Assembly (NCBI GenBank): GCA_001005265.1
Contig: CP011392.1
Location: 496,001-560,000, forward strand
Reading direction: 5' to 3'
Length of the DNA stretch: 64,000 nucleotides
Origin: Dehalogenimonas sp. WBC-2
GTDB taxonomy: Bacteria > Chloroflexota > Dehalococcoidia > Dehalococcoidales > Dehalococcoidaceae
In this document: positions 25,321 through 34,162 of the stretch, one piece after another
How the letters are laid out: every line of letters starts with the position of its first letter
How positions within the stretch are numbered: the first letter of the stretch is position 1
Program-made: the position numbers and the translations under genes
Notes under the pieces: model-generated
The model's input: the letters and a program-made list of their open reading frames with translations, nothing else
Database searches by the model: none
Told to the model about the DNA's origin: nothing

Positions 25321-26634
25321 TCACCCCTGATCCTCTTCATCCTCATGACGCCGTCTTTTTAGCAGGAATAAAATGAAGAAACCGGCCACTGCTACCGCGG
25401 CGATTATGCCGCCAATCAGCGGCCAATTGACTTCATCCGCTGGCGGCGGTACAGGCAGGTCGGTGACGGTAAAACTGCTGTTGAGACTAGCCACTGTCAC
25501 GGTATATACACCGGAAATGTTCTTGATTACGCTGAAAGACGCCTCCTGGTTGCGGCCGGGGTCAACAGTTACTTCCCGGCTGTCGGCCACCACACCGTCG
25601 ATATTGAGTATGACGTTGTAACTGCCGGTTTGGCCGCCGCTGTTGGTCACGACGACAATGACAGTGACCGCATTGCCGACATAGATATGTGTCGGGGTGA
25701 CGGTCAAACCGGTGACCGTCAGCACCGCCGGGGATTCCGGCGGCAACGGTTCATAGCCGATAACGGCCAAGGACATGAAGCGCCGCGGCCGGACGGTGAT
25801 AGTGTTGTTCTGGCTGTCAACCACCGATTCCAGTTCCACCCACAGGCCGGTTTGGTCGTCATAGTAGGCGATGACCAGTGACTCTTCATCGAAACCGGGC
25901 GGCAGGTCCGCCGGGTTGTAGTGCAAGGTGAGTATCAGCGGCGGATCGAAAGTAGCGCCGTGCGGTTCAAAGTCATATACAGGACCGATCAGCTCCGCCT
26001 GCGGCGGCGGTGGCGGCGGTTCCGGTAACGGCACGATGGAAATCAGCGTCAGCGGCTGCCCGTCGCCGGTCAGGCCGGTAGTGTCCTCGGGAATGGTCAG
26101 GCCAGCCAGACCGTCTTCAGAGGTGACGACCACCGGCCCGGTGAAACGGCCACCAGCGGTGACCATGCCGCTGACATCGGCGGTACCCGGCGGTAACGGC
26201 GTGGTCGGCGGCGGCGGTTCTTCCGGCGGCAGTGCCGGGGTGACGAAGGTGTAATCCAAGGAAACGGCGATGGATTCGCCGTCGCCGGTAAAGACGGACC
26301 TGACCCGGAAATGGTAGGTGGTGCCGGGGGCCAGCCCGGTCAGGCTGACGCTGTGACTCAGGACAAGACTGGTATCAACCGTTGTCTGACGGGTGTAATC
26401 GGCGGTATCAGCATGGGCCGCCGTACCGTAAAATACCTGCGAAGTAGCGGCGGCATTGGTCTGCCAGGAAATGACGGCGCCGGAGTAGCCGATATTGGAA
26501 ACGGCGACACCGGTGATCAGCAGCGGTTCGGTGCTGGCTTCCTGTCCGGCAGCATAAGCCGGCAGGGCCGGAGCCAGGAGCAATATCATCAGAGTCAGGG
26601 CCAGGAGGAGACGGCCGAATCTGTTATTGTTCAT
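25321..26634 (-). CDS. Secreted, membrane-anchored fibronectin-III/CARDB-like surface protein
   Basis: 437 residues. Signal peptide (cleavage after 'AYA'), one fibronectin type III domain (about 38-135, 'ISWQTNAAATSQVFYGT...GLAPGTTYHFRVRS'), Pro-rich linkers, a middle beta domain, a CARDB-like domain (about 310-395, 'VTNSGGQTGSYNVILNIDGVV'), and a C-terminal membrane helix with the basic stop 'LLKRRRHEDEEDQG'. It is therefore anchored at the C-terminus with most of the chain outside. Its start overlaps the stop of the preceding gene (ATGA), making it the last gene of a four-gene operon. Confidence 0.85.
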   Translation of the reverse strand: MNNNRFGRLLLALTLMILLLAPALPAYAAGQEASTEPLLITGVAVSNIGYSGAVISWQTNAAATSQVFYGTAAHADTADYTRQTTVDTSLVLSHSVSLTGLAPGTTYHFRVRSVFTGDGESIAVSLDYTFVTPALPPEEPPPPTTPLPPGTADVSGMVTAGGRFTGPVVVTSEDGLAGLTIPEDTTGLTGDGQPLTLISIVPLPEPPPPPPQAELIGPVYDFEPHGATFDPPLILTLHYNPADLPPGFDEESLVIAYYDDQTGLWVELESVVDSQNNTITVRPRRFMSLAVIGYEPLPPESPAVLTVTGLTVTPTHIYVGNAVTVIVVVTNSGGQTGSYNVILNIDGVVADSREVTVDPGRNQEASFSVIKNISGVYTVTVASLNSSFTVTDLPVPPPADEVNWPLIGGIIAAVAVAGFFILFLLKRRRHEDEEDQG

Positions 26635-28136
26635 GGCGTTTCACCGAGGATAGTAATCGTCGAGGTGCCCGACTTGAGGGCCACGCTGCTCAAGGTGATG
26701 GTGAGATAGAGGTCCTTCTGAGCGGCTGCCCCATCCGTTGCCTTGCCGATGGTCACGCCGGTGCTCTGATTTGAACCGAAAGTGACGCTACCGGTAACCG
26801 CAGCGGCATCGGCGCAGGCCGCTCCCTGGTCGTTGACGAGAAAATACTCAGCGGTGACGATGCCGTTGCTGAATTCCGTAATGTTATACCAGACGATATA
26901 GGCGATATCAGCCGTATTGACCAGAGTTACGACCGGTTTGGCGGTCCCGGCATCACCGAACAGTTGCGTCTGGCTGTGGTCGTTGGCCGGGTTGGTCACA
27001 GCGGTGCCCGGGGAGGCGGCGGGAAAAGTGATATCGGCGACCGCAAGCAAATAGGTCTGGTCCCGGACCTCAATGGAGGCCGAGCCGGTGGTGGCCGCGG
27101 TGGTAAAGTCCCAACTGCCGTCGGACAAGCCGCTCCAATTGGCGCCGTCGTAGACCCTGACCCGCCAGAAATACTGAGTACCTCCCGAGAGGGTAATGCC
27201 TACGCTGTAGGTGATATCGCCGCCGCTGTCCCAGGGGCCACCGGTACTATAATCGGTGACGTCAATCAGCGGTGAGGTAAAGTCCGAATTATTGTCCAAC
27301 TGGATATCGAATTGAGTAGCACTATCAGATTCAGGGTCGGAGTAGTTGAAGACCAGGTCGGGGCTGGTACTGACACCTGAGGCACCGTCAGCCGGGGCGA
27401 TCAGGGTGGGAATATCCGGGGGCTGGTTGACAGGGGCATAGGTTACTTCCAGTTTAGGCCAGAAGTCGCTGTCGGCTGATTCACGGCTGTTGAAGTAGAT
27501 ATACTGCGCCGATACCAATGTTTCATCAGAATCCTTGATAAGGAAATGGGCGTCTATACTGTTGTCGTAGGCGTACTGGACCTGGGCGGTAACCGTCCAT
27601 TCCATCCAGACATCTTGGCCTGCCGGCACGTTGGTGGTGACGCCATCATCAGTAGTGTAATCTCCACCGGGCGAAGCCCATGCTAAAGAACCATCCTGCC
27701 GGGAATTCCATGAAGCCGAACCGGTCTCTACAGCGCCATCGGCGGTACCCTCCACCCAGTCGGTTGAGGTAACCCGGTAGGCCCCGTAGATTCTTCCCAG
27801 AAGAGTGATGTTTGTATTGATATACAACCTCAGGGTGGCACTGCTGATGACCTGACCGGCAGGCAGGCTGTCAACAGCGAATTTGAGTAGTATTCTCTGG
27901 TTATCGTCAATCAGACTCTGAACCCGCAGGTCAACTGCGCCGCCGTAGTTATTATTGTCCATAGCAGTTCCTAATACTAACTGCCGTATGTAAGTATCGC
28001 CGGTAGTATCCAGGGTAACGTCAGCCGCCGCAACCGGCCGCGGCAAAGAGGCGAAAGATACGACAGAAGCCGCCGCCAACAGCACCAGCGCCAGCCAGAC
28101 ATGCAGGGTTTTACGCCATTTTCCGTATCTTGTCAT
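26631..28136 (-). CDS. Secreted DNRLRE-domain protein with fibronectin-like and GETP C-terminal domains
   Basis: 501 residues. Signal peptide, then a DNRLRE-type beta-sandwich (about 38-230: 'DTYIRQL', 'NYGGAVDLRVQSL', 'RILLKFAVDSLP'), a fibronectin-like unit with 'ISSATLRL'-style and 'GTQYFWRVRVYDG' signatures (about 235-345), and a C-terminal domain ending 'STITILGETP'. That last domain is homologous to the whole mature part of the protein at 28872-29423. No membrane anchor or LPxTG motif is seen. CGGAG precedes the ATG; the stop overlaps the next start. Confidence 0.85.
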   Translation of the reverse strand: MTRYGKWRKTLHVWLALVLLAAASVVSFASLPRPVAAADVTLDTTGDTYIRQLVLGTAMDNNNYGGAVDLRVQSLIDDNQRILLKFAVDSLPAGQVISSATLRLYINTNITLLGRIYGAYRVTSTDWVEGTADGAVETGSASWNSRQDGSLAWASPGGDYTTDDGVTTNVPAGQDVWMEWTVTAQVQYAYDNSIDAHFLIKDSDETLVSAQYIYFNSRESADSDFWPKLEVTYAPVNQPPDIPTLIAPADGASGVSTSPDLVFNYSDPESDSATQFDIQLDNNSDFTSPLIDVTDYSTGGPWDSGGDITYSVGITLSGGTQYFWRVRVYDGANWSGLSDGSWDFTTAATTGSASIEVRDQTYLLAVADITFPAASPGTAVTNPANDHSQTQLFGDAGTAKPVVTLVNTADIAYIVWYNITEFSNGIVTAEYFLVNDQGAACADAAAVTGSVTFGSNQSTGVTIGKATDGAAAQKDLYLTITLSSVALKSGTSTITILGETP

Positions 28137-28166
28137 GACTTTACTCCGCGTTTCGTTACTTCCTGT

Positions 28167-28805
28167 TCAACGGCTGCTGCCAGCGCCTCTCAGTTTCAGA
28201 ATCACACCCAGCAGAACAAGGATGACCAGCGCCAGGACGATGACCAGCAGGTTGTCGCTGAAAAAATTGGATGACGATCCCGGCTGGTCCTGATCCGGCG
28301 GCAATGTTGCCGCGGCGTCCTCCAGGACAACGACCGAGACCGGAATAAGCAGACCGGAATAAACATTGCCGCCGCTAGGGGTGTCCTTGAATACCACGTA
28401 GCTGCGGCGCTCAGCGGAATGACCGCTCTGCCCGGCAGTGGCGGCAGTGGCACCCCACAGACCGGGAGCGGCATCAGCGGGGATGTTGACACGGATATTG
28501 AAGGTAATGCTTTGATCTTTGGTAATAACGTATTCCTCAGGCTCAAAGGTGATCCAGGAGGTGATATCCATGCGCGCATCATCGCCGTCTGTCTGTTTGT
28601 AATATGCGTACCAAAAGCCATCCCGCGTCTCAGCTTCGTTACCTTGCAAGGTTACCGCCACCGTCAAGCTCTCACCGGCATGACCCTCCAGATTGCACAG
28701 CGCAACATGGTCAACCCCGGTGGCCGCCGCCGGTGACGGAAAACTGAAAAGCCACCCGGCCAACAGCGAAACAACCGCCAGCGTGTTCACAAACCATTTA
28801 AGCAT
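28167..28805 (-). CDS. Membrane-anchored secreted protein with a single Ig-like domain
   Basis: 212 residues. Signal peptide ('PAAATG'), a beta-rich ectodomain (about 32-170) containing 'SWITFEPEEYVITKDQSITF' and 'VNIPADAAPGLWGA', a linker and a C-terminal membrane helix (about 182-203) with basic tail. The ectodomain wording resembles the DUF916/NEW3-type Ig-like domains of surface proteins, including those coding with WxL proteins in Firmicutes; this is similarity of pattern only. GGAGG four bases before the ATG fixes the start. Confidence 0.8.
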   Translation of the reverse strand: MLKWFVNTLAVVSLLAGWLFSFPSPAAATGVDHVALCNLEGHAGESLTVAVTLQGNEAETRDGFWYAYYKQTDGDDARMDITSWITFEPEEYVITKDQSITFNIRVNIPADAAPGLWGATAATAGQSGHSAERRSYVVFKDTPSGGNVYSGLLIPVSVVVLEDAAATLPPDQDQPGSSSNFFSDNLLVIVLALVILVLLGVILKLRGAGSSR

Positions 28806-28871
28806 CTATCCTCCGGGGTGGGGAGAAGAATATTGCCCGGCGGCTCCCCACCCCACCGACCGTCTTTACTA

Positions 28872-29423
28872 TTACGGGGTTTCACCCAATACGCTGAGTG
28901 TCGAGGTGCCACTAATTGAAGTGACAGCACCTAAGACCACCTGTAAGTAGAGGTCTCCATATGCACCATTGGCAATTGTTAAACCAGTTACAACTGGTGA
29001 ACCAGTCGAGAGTGTTTCCTCGACTGCAGCAACAGTTGTCGTCCCTCCTGCTATCAGCTCATAATTCTCAGACGACACAATACCGTTAGTCCAACTCGTG
29101 ATCTCCAGCGTAACAGCAAGGGCACCACCGGTTTCATTCTTAATGCGTACCACCGGTTCACTGGCAGACACATCAAGCACCTGTGGATCACTACTGGTAT
29201 CAACATTATTATACGGCGCAGATACGGTAGCACCGGGCGCCCCTGCGGGGAAGGTGATGGTGATTATTGCTGCGTCAGTCGCTTTGGCTACAACCAGCAG
29301 ACTGGTAGAAGCAGTGGTTGTAGCTTCCTGACCGGAGGTGTTATCGGCCACTACGGCGGTAGGTAATGTCATGGCCAGGGTCAGTGCCATAACAGTTGCC
29401 AGAACCAAGATCTTATTTTTCAT
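28872..29423 (-). CDS. Small secreted protein made of the GETP domain
   Basis: About 183 residues from ATG 29423, which has AAGGAGAGG upstream. Signal peptide, then one domain with 'ITITFPAGAPGATVSAP', 'VVRIKNETGGALAVTLEITSW', 'GIVSSENYELI' and the terminus 'STLSVLGETP'. The DNRLRE protein (26631-28136) ends with the same domain. The N-terminal hydrophobic core and conserved C-terminus suggest an assembled surface subunit or a matched pair, but this is inference. First gene of the operon. Confidence 0.82.
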   Translation of the reverse strand: MKNKILVLATVMALTLAMTLPTAVVADNTSGQEATTTASTSLLVVAKATDAAIITITFPAGAPGATVSAPYNNVDTSSDPQVLDVSASEPVVRIKNETGGALAVTLEITSWTNGIVSSENYELIAGGTTTVAAVEETLSTGSPVVTGLTIANGAYGDLYLQVVLGAVTSISGTSTLSVLGETP

Positions 29424-29992
29424 TTTCCTCTCCTTATTATTGGTCATGGTTATTTCCAGGCCGTATCTTTTTCTGTTTGTGTGTCGATATTCTCCTCCTT
29501 TGTCCTTAACTCAGATAGCACCTATTGCCAGGAATTCACCAGGCGAATAAGAAGTCCGGGAGATAGCGAAGCGTTTAGCAGGAGACAAGTATGCCGGGAA
29601 GCAGTACACACGGCAGGCACTAATTGGTATCGGGAATCAGGAGAGTTCAGGGCCAGGTCAATGCCGTCTGCGGCATGGTGGAGGATGGAGGGGGCGCGGA
29701 GTACCGGGTAACCATATCGGGAACCAGCCTTCATCATGGAGGTCCCCGCCAGTTCAATATTTTAGATACAGTCTTCATAATGCCCTCAGACTGATCTCAA
29801 GTGAAGTTTTAATACTTCCTCAAGATAGTACGTCTGTCTTAGTATGAATGTCAATACCCTTCTTAAAATTATTTTGACAGTTATTTATTGAGCCCTGGCT
29901 GTCTCAAACCCTTCATCCAACGATTGTGAATTTAAACAACACTATGATATATGATGACCTCTTACCAGATTCTTACCAGAATTTATCCAATT

Positions 29993-30084
29993 GGGCAGGA
30001 CAGGCAACCATTCCGGGTTGTATGCGGTATAAACGCTAATACCTGCGTTAAACTGTAATCAGCGGCGGGTTTACGGCCGGTTAG
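29993..30084 (+). pseudogene. Decayed copy of the DUF4382 gene 3' end
   Basis: Bases 29993-30084 align with the last 93 bases of the DUF4382 gene (24127-24219): shared blocks include 'gacaggcaa', 'gggttgt', 'ctaatacctgc', 'tta' and 'tttacggc..gttag', with scattered substitutions and small gaps. No frame is left. It sits just downstream of mutL, on the far side of the surface operon from the intact gene. The rest of 29424-29992 shows no gene. Confidence 0.7.
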
Positions 30085-30110
30085 GGGACGAGAGAATCAG
30101 TGAAGGTTTC

Positions 30111-31790
30111 TCAAGTGCGTTTGAAATGCCGCTCCAGGGCTGAGGTCTCCAGTTTCATCAAGGTGGGACGGCCATGAGGACAGGTGTTGGGCACCTCGGC
30201 TTTTTCCAGGTCAAGCAGCAGCGCCCGGACCTCTTCAGGCGACAGATTCTTGCCGGCTCTTATGGCGGAGTGGCAGGCGATGAGTTCTGCCAGCTTTTCT
30301 TCACCCTGATCCCTGGATTCCGGCGCATTCAGAAACTCGCGCAGTGCCGTCAGCCAATCATGACCGGATAGAGCCGATGGTACTGCCCGTACCAGGTAAC
30401 TGCGGCCGCCGAAGGCTTCAACAATAAAACCGAACTGTGCAAGAAGTCCCGCTAGCACCTTGAGGCTGGCCGCTTCAACGGGACTGAGTTCAATGGTCTG
30501 CGGTTGGAGCAGAGACTGTGAAGACGGATTCTGCCTGGCCCGGGCAGCCAGTGTCTTTTCATACATAATGCGCTCATGGGCGGCGTGCTGATCTATAATA
30601 TATAAACCGTCAGGGCCTTCAGCCAGGATATAGCAACCAGCTACCTGTCCCAAGGGACGCAGCGCCGGTAATGCCTGAGCGGGCGTAGCGGCGGTGGCGG
30701 CGTGCGATGCAGGACGACGGTCAAATAAACTGCCGGCGGAAAGTTCCGATTGGCGATAAGCGGTTGGGTGATAGGCGGCAGAAGATTCGGAGATGACCGG
30801 CACCGGTGCTTCACCGATAAGCGAGGAACGGACAGACTGGCGCACAAAGTTAAAAATATGGCCGTCGTCACGGAACTTGATCTCAGTCTTGGCCGGATGG
30901 ATGTTAATGTCGATGTCTGACGGCGGCAGTGAGAGGTTGATAACGGCTACCGGGTAACGCCCGACGGTGAGCAGACCGTGATAGGCCTCCTCGACGGCGC
31001 GAGACAGCATCGGGCTTCTGACCCAGCGGCGGTTGACAAAGAAATATAATCCGCTGCGGTTGGCGCGGCTCATATCCGGGGGTGAGACCAGGCCGGTGAT
31101 GGAAAAAGAACCGGCTGCCGCTTCAATGCTGATCATTCTGACAGCGATGTTCTGGTCTAGTATTTCGGCGCAGGTGTCACGCAGTTGGCCGCTGCCCGAG
31201 GTTTTGAGCGACGGGCGGTCATCAATGACAAGCTCAAAACGTACCTCCGGGTAAGCCAGAGCGTAGTTAGTGACAATATTGACTATATGACTGGTTTCGG
31301 TAGCGCCGGACTTGAGGAATTTCAGGCGCGCCGGTACCGCTTTGAACAGGTGAGACACGCTGATGGTGGTGCCGTGAGCGCGGGCAAGCGGTCTTTGAGA
31401 ACTTTTACCGTCGTGCTGGGTGAATGAATAGCCCGATGAGGCACCATCAACGGCGGTGATAACCTCAACGTCAGCGACGGCGGCGATGCTGCATAAGGCC
31501 TCGCCGCGGAAACCCAGACTGAGAATGGTGTCCAGGTCATCGAAGGAACTTATCTTGGAGGTGGCATGGCGGGTGAAGGCCAGCGATAACTCCGCCGCAG
31601 CGATGCCGCAACCGTCGTCGCTCACCCGGATAAGCCCGGTACCGCCGTCCCGGATATCAATGGCGATGTGGCGGGCACCGGCATCAATGGAATTTTCCAG
31701 CAGTTCTTTGACCACCGAAGCCGGGCGTTCCACCACCTCACCGGCGGCGATGCGGGCGACGGTGCGGGCATCTAGTATGTGAATGGGCAT
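30111..31790 (-). CDS. mutL: DNA mismatch repair protein MutL
   Basis: About 559 residues from ATG 31790. GHKL ATPase N-terminus: 'IAAGEVVERPASVVKELLENSIDAGA', 'DDGCGI', 'RHATSKI', 'GFRGEAL'. The C-terminal dimer domain carries the endonuclease motif 'DQHAAHERIMYE', 'ACHSAIRAG' and 'CPHGRPT', so this is the nicking type of MutL found in bacteria without MutH. A short linker (about 330-375) makes it smaller than the roughly 600-residue norm. mutS is not in the window; the gene stands alone. Confidence 0.97.
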   Translation of the reverse strand: MPIHILDARTVARIAAGEVVERPASVVKELLENSIDAGARHIAIDIRDGGTGLIRVSDDGCGIAAAELSLAFTRHATSKISSFDDLDTILSLGFRGEALCSIAAVADVEVITAVDGASSGYSFTQHDGKSSQRPLARAHGTTISVSHLFKAVPARLKFLKSGATETSHIVNIVTNYALAYPEVRFELVIDDRPSLKTSGSGQLRDTCAEILDQNIAVRMISIEAAAGSFSITGLVSPPDMSRANRSGLYFFVNRRWVRSPMLSRAVEEAYHGLLTVGRYPVAVINLSLPPSDIDINIHPAKTEIKFRDDGHIFNFVRQSVRSSLIGEAPVPVISESSAAYHPTAYRQSELSAGSLFDRRPASHAATAATPAQALPALRPLGQVAGCYILAEGPDGLYIIDQHAAHERIMYEKTLAARARQNPSSQSLLQPQTIELSPVEAASLKVLAGLLAQFGFIVEAFGGRSYLVRAVPSALSGHDWLTALREFLNAPESRDQGEEKLAELIACHSAIRAGKNLSPEEVRALLLDLEKAEVPNTCPHGRPTLMKLETSALERHFKRT

Positions 31791-32001
31791 AGGTTGATTG
31801 TACACGAGGCGAGGGTGGGAATTCTACAGGTGGATTGTAAGTTTCCAATTGAAAAATAGTAAAAAAATTTCAAATCCCCAATCCTAAAAGTCGAACAGGC
31901 GCATTTTGTTGAATACGCTGGTGGAAATATCATGCTTAGTGCCCGGGTTATCTTCATGGGTGTATCATCGAAAGGGAATTTCCAGACCCAAAAATCTGCG
32001 G

Positions 32002-32470
32002 GGAATTGAATTGACACAAATACCCGTTTTTTGGCACCTGGAGTTTTGATTCAAAGCAACAATTGGGTTGGCAGTTCTCAAGTGAGATTGCACCCTCGAT
32101 TAAAGCTCTGGTATAAACACCCCCGGATGATGTGCGGGTTAAACCACGACCACTGTGGAACCGAGATTGCTTCGCCGTAGGCTCGCAATGACTGGGGTGT
32201 AGCCTTTCAGTTGATGCAGAATATAGATTATTCATAGGACAATACCTTCCAATATCCGGCCTCCGGCGCCAGGGTAGAGGTTGTTCCTCCGAAAGTGAAA
32301 ATTACGGAAACAACCTCTTTTTTGCGATTGAAAGCGGCTAAAACAACCGGTTGTTTGCCGTAAATAACCTCAATAAACCCGAAAACAACCGATGACAAAT
32401 ACGCTTTATAACTACCAGAACAAGATGGAACATATGTTAGCACAGGGTTGGCGGGGTGTCAATGGGGTTT
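32002..32470. repeat. Dispersed repeat, copy 2
   Basis: Same three ordered blocks as 8282-8671: 63-base block at 32002-32064, 'aacaacctcttttttgcgattgaaa' near 32309, and 'tagcacaggg....gtgtcaatggggttt' at 32437-32470. Copy 2 is about 80 bases longer through its divergent middle, which here carries several 'aacaacc' units. The same orientation is kept relative to the window. Confidence 0.75.
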
Positions 32471-32484
32471 ACCTCACCCCCTAG

Positions 32485-32510
32485 CCCCCTCTCCGTCAAC
32501 GGAGAGGGGG
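32485..32510. repeat. 11-bp perfect hairpin in repeat region
   Basis: CCCCCTCTCCG (32485-32495), loop TCAA, CGGAGAGGGGG (32500-32510). It lies in 'cacccctagcc' context typical of short palindromic intergenic repeats. No T-run follows, so I do not call it a terminator. Confidence 0.6.
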
Positions 32511-32578
32511 GACAGGTGTCCCCAATGGTGAATTAAAGAGGAAGACACTTCGATTTTTGACGGACAGGGCTGGGGATA

Positions 32579-32599
32579 GGGCCGATCTCAGATCGGCCC
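32579..32599. repeat. Perfect 10-bp palindrome with one central base
   Basis: GGGCCGATCT (32579-32588), C, AGATCGGCCC (32590-32599). This is a self-complementary unit of the kind seen in dispersed palindromic repeats. No gene is linked to it. Confidence 0.6.
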
Positions 32600-32694
32600 C
32601 TACGAGAGACAGGGGGGCAGAATACCGCGATTGCTTCGCTGCGGCTCGCAATGACGGGGGGAGGGGTGTGAATAAGGATGACTCTTCGGTAAAC

Positions 32695-32762
32695 TCCCCG
32701 AGTACTAACTCGGGACAGGCGGGACAGGCCCTTCGACAGGCTCCCCGAGTACAAACTCGGGA
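32695..32762. repeat. Two 22-base direct repeats, each a small hairpin
   Basis: Units at 32695-32716 and 32741-32762 differ at a single base. Each contains CCCGAGT and ACTCGGG as inverted arms. The 24 bases between them contain a 'gggacaggc' doublet. They end about 50 bases before the histidine kinase stop codon and may act as its downstream hairpin. Confidence 0.65.
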
Positions 32763-32815
32763 TAAACAGGGCGAACGTATTGTTAACGGATCATTCGACT
32801 TTGGTTGGGGGTGAT

Positions 32816-34162
32816 TTACGAGTGATTCAGCGGTAAAAGGACTTTAAAGGTGGTGCCTTTGCCCAACATGCTTTCAGCCTCCACCCGGCCATGGTAGATG
32901 GCCGCGGTGCCTCTGACGATGGAAAGACCAAGCCCCGTGCCGTCAAGGCTGCGGTCAATGCGGTAGAATCGCTCGAAAATCTCCGGCAGGTGGTTTGGGG
33001 CGATGCCGATGCCATTGTCGGTCACGGTCAGGACGATTTCAGTACCATCGGCTTTGAGTGAGACATCAACCGTACCGCCGTCCGGGGTGTATTTGACGGC
33101 GTTGGACAGCAGGTTATCAAACATACGCTCAAACTGCTCCGGCTCGCCGTAGATGGCGACACCGGGCTGGATGTCCGGGGTAAGTTTTATCCCTTTGGCA
33201 GCAGCCGGGGTGTGCCACATATCCACAACATCTGCCAGCAATGCTGAGAGATTAATGGTAGCGCTTTTCAACGGCCGGGGTCCGGCGTCCAGGCTGGCCA
33301 GAGTCATCAGATCATCAACGATTGACTGCATTTTATAGGTACGTCCGATGATGTTTTCTAGTGATTGGCGGTATTCCTCCGGCGTCCTCTTCCTCATCAA
33401 TGCTACCTCGGCTGATGATCTGATTCCGGTCAGCGGTGAGGTCAGATCATGTGAGGCGTTGGCGGTGAAGCGGTATTGGCGGTCAATGAAGCCGTGGATG
33501 CGGTCGAAGAGCGCATTGAGCGTACCGGAAAGCTTGCCCAGTTCATCCTTGTGTTTGACGGGTATCCGGTCTTCCAGTCTGGCCGGGTCTATCTTTTGGG
33601 CGGTGTCGGTGATGGCCCTCACCTGTCTAAATGAACTGTGGGTCAGGAAGAAACCGGTACCGGCGGCGATTATCAGGGCGAAGGGGATCGTGGTATAAAG
33701 AACGTTCTGGTATTGGTCAAGAGTACTTATAATGTAGCCCGCGTCGCGGGCTACTACCAGCAACTTGACGGGGTTTGATGTGTCATACGGTCCGATGACC
33801 ATGCGCAGTTGTCCGCTCGTGCTTTCTTTGAAATGGAGGAATGTTACTGGTCCTGTGGACATTAACGTTGATTGGACTTGATCGTTCAAGGATTGATTGC
33901 CTGTCAGCGTCCCGCTTTCGGTGTCATAGATAAAAAGTGAACTTGGGATGCTGTCTTCCAGGTCAACTAGTACGGCGGCAATGTCATCACCGTGGTGAAG
34001 TTTGATGGAGGTTTTCACTCTTTCATAATCCGCCATAATCGAATCATCCAGATTATGAAACAAGCCGGAGAACAGCAGTGCCCAGGAAACCCACCCGGTT
34101 GTTGCCAGTATTACCACCATCACTGCAGAATAAATCAGCGTCAGTTTTAACTTAACACTCAC
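32816..34162 (-). CDS. Membrane sensor histidine kinase of a two-component pair
   Basis: About 448 residues from GTG 34162, which overlaps the response-regulator stop by 4 bases (an ATG at 34183 would overlap more). Two membrane segments (about 7-27 and 155-175) flank an extracytoplasmic sensor domain; then HAMP, H-box 'ASHDLTSPLTGIRSSAEVA', N-box 'FDNLLSNAVKYTPDGG', G1 'DNGIGI' and G2 'GTGLGLSIV'. The H-box has SHDLTSPL where SHELRTPL is usual. It pairs with the regulator at 34159-34827. The signal is unknown; the divergent secreted-protein island is a likely target. Confidence 0.93.
   Translation of the reverse strand: MSVKLKLTLIYSAVMVVILATTGWVSWALLFSGLFHNLDDSIMADYERVKTSIKLHHGDDIAAVLVDLEDSIPSSLFIYDTESGTLTGNQSLNDQVQSTLMSTGPVTFLHFKESTSGQLRMVIGPYDTSNPVKLLVVARDAGYIISTLDQYQNVLYTTIPFALIIAAGTGFFLTHSSFRQVRAITDTAQKIDPARLEDRIPVKHKDELGKLSGTLNALFDRIHGFIDRQYRFTANASHDLTSPLTGIRSSAEVALMRKRTPEEYRQSLENIIGRTYKMQSIVDDLMTLASLDAGPRPLKSATINLSALLADVVDMWHTPAAAKGIKLTPDIQPGVAIYGEPEQFERMFDNLLSNAVKYTPDGGTVDVSLKADGTEIVLTVTDNGIGIAPNHLPEIFERFYRIDRSLDGTGLGLSIVRGTAAIYHGRVEAESMLGKGTTFKVLLPLNHS

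Larger units (their letters stand above)
31791..32815. other. Repeat-rich intergenic region
   Basis: About 1 kb without a gene. It contains the second copy of the dispersed repeat (32002-32470), a hairpin at 32485-32510, a perfect palindrome at 32579-32599, two copies of a 'gattgcttcg...ctcgcaatgac' unit (about 32167 and 32629), and a tandem pair of 22-base units (32695-32716, 32741-32762). Small ORFs here are all inside repeats and look spurious. Confidence 0.7.

Noticed and set aside
25630-26709. Plus-strand ORFs opposite the surface genes
   Set aside because: Gly/Pro-rich shadow frames created by biased codons of the real minus-strand genes.
29522-29737. 71-residue minus-strand ORF upstream of the surface operon
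   Set aside because: No ribosome-binding site, low-complexity composition and no recognisable domain; more likely leader or spacer DNA.
32695-32762. CRISPR-like direct repeats
   Set aside because: Only two units with a short spacer that itself contains repeats; no array and no cas genes in the window.
32228-32814. Several small ORFs between mutL and the kinase
   Set aside because: All run through palindromic or dispersed repeats.
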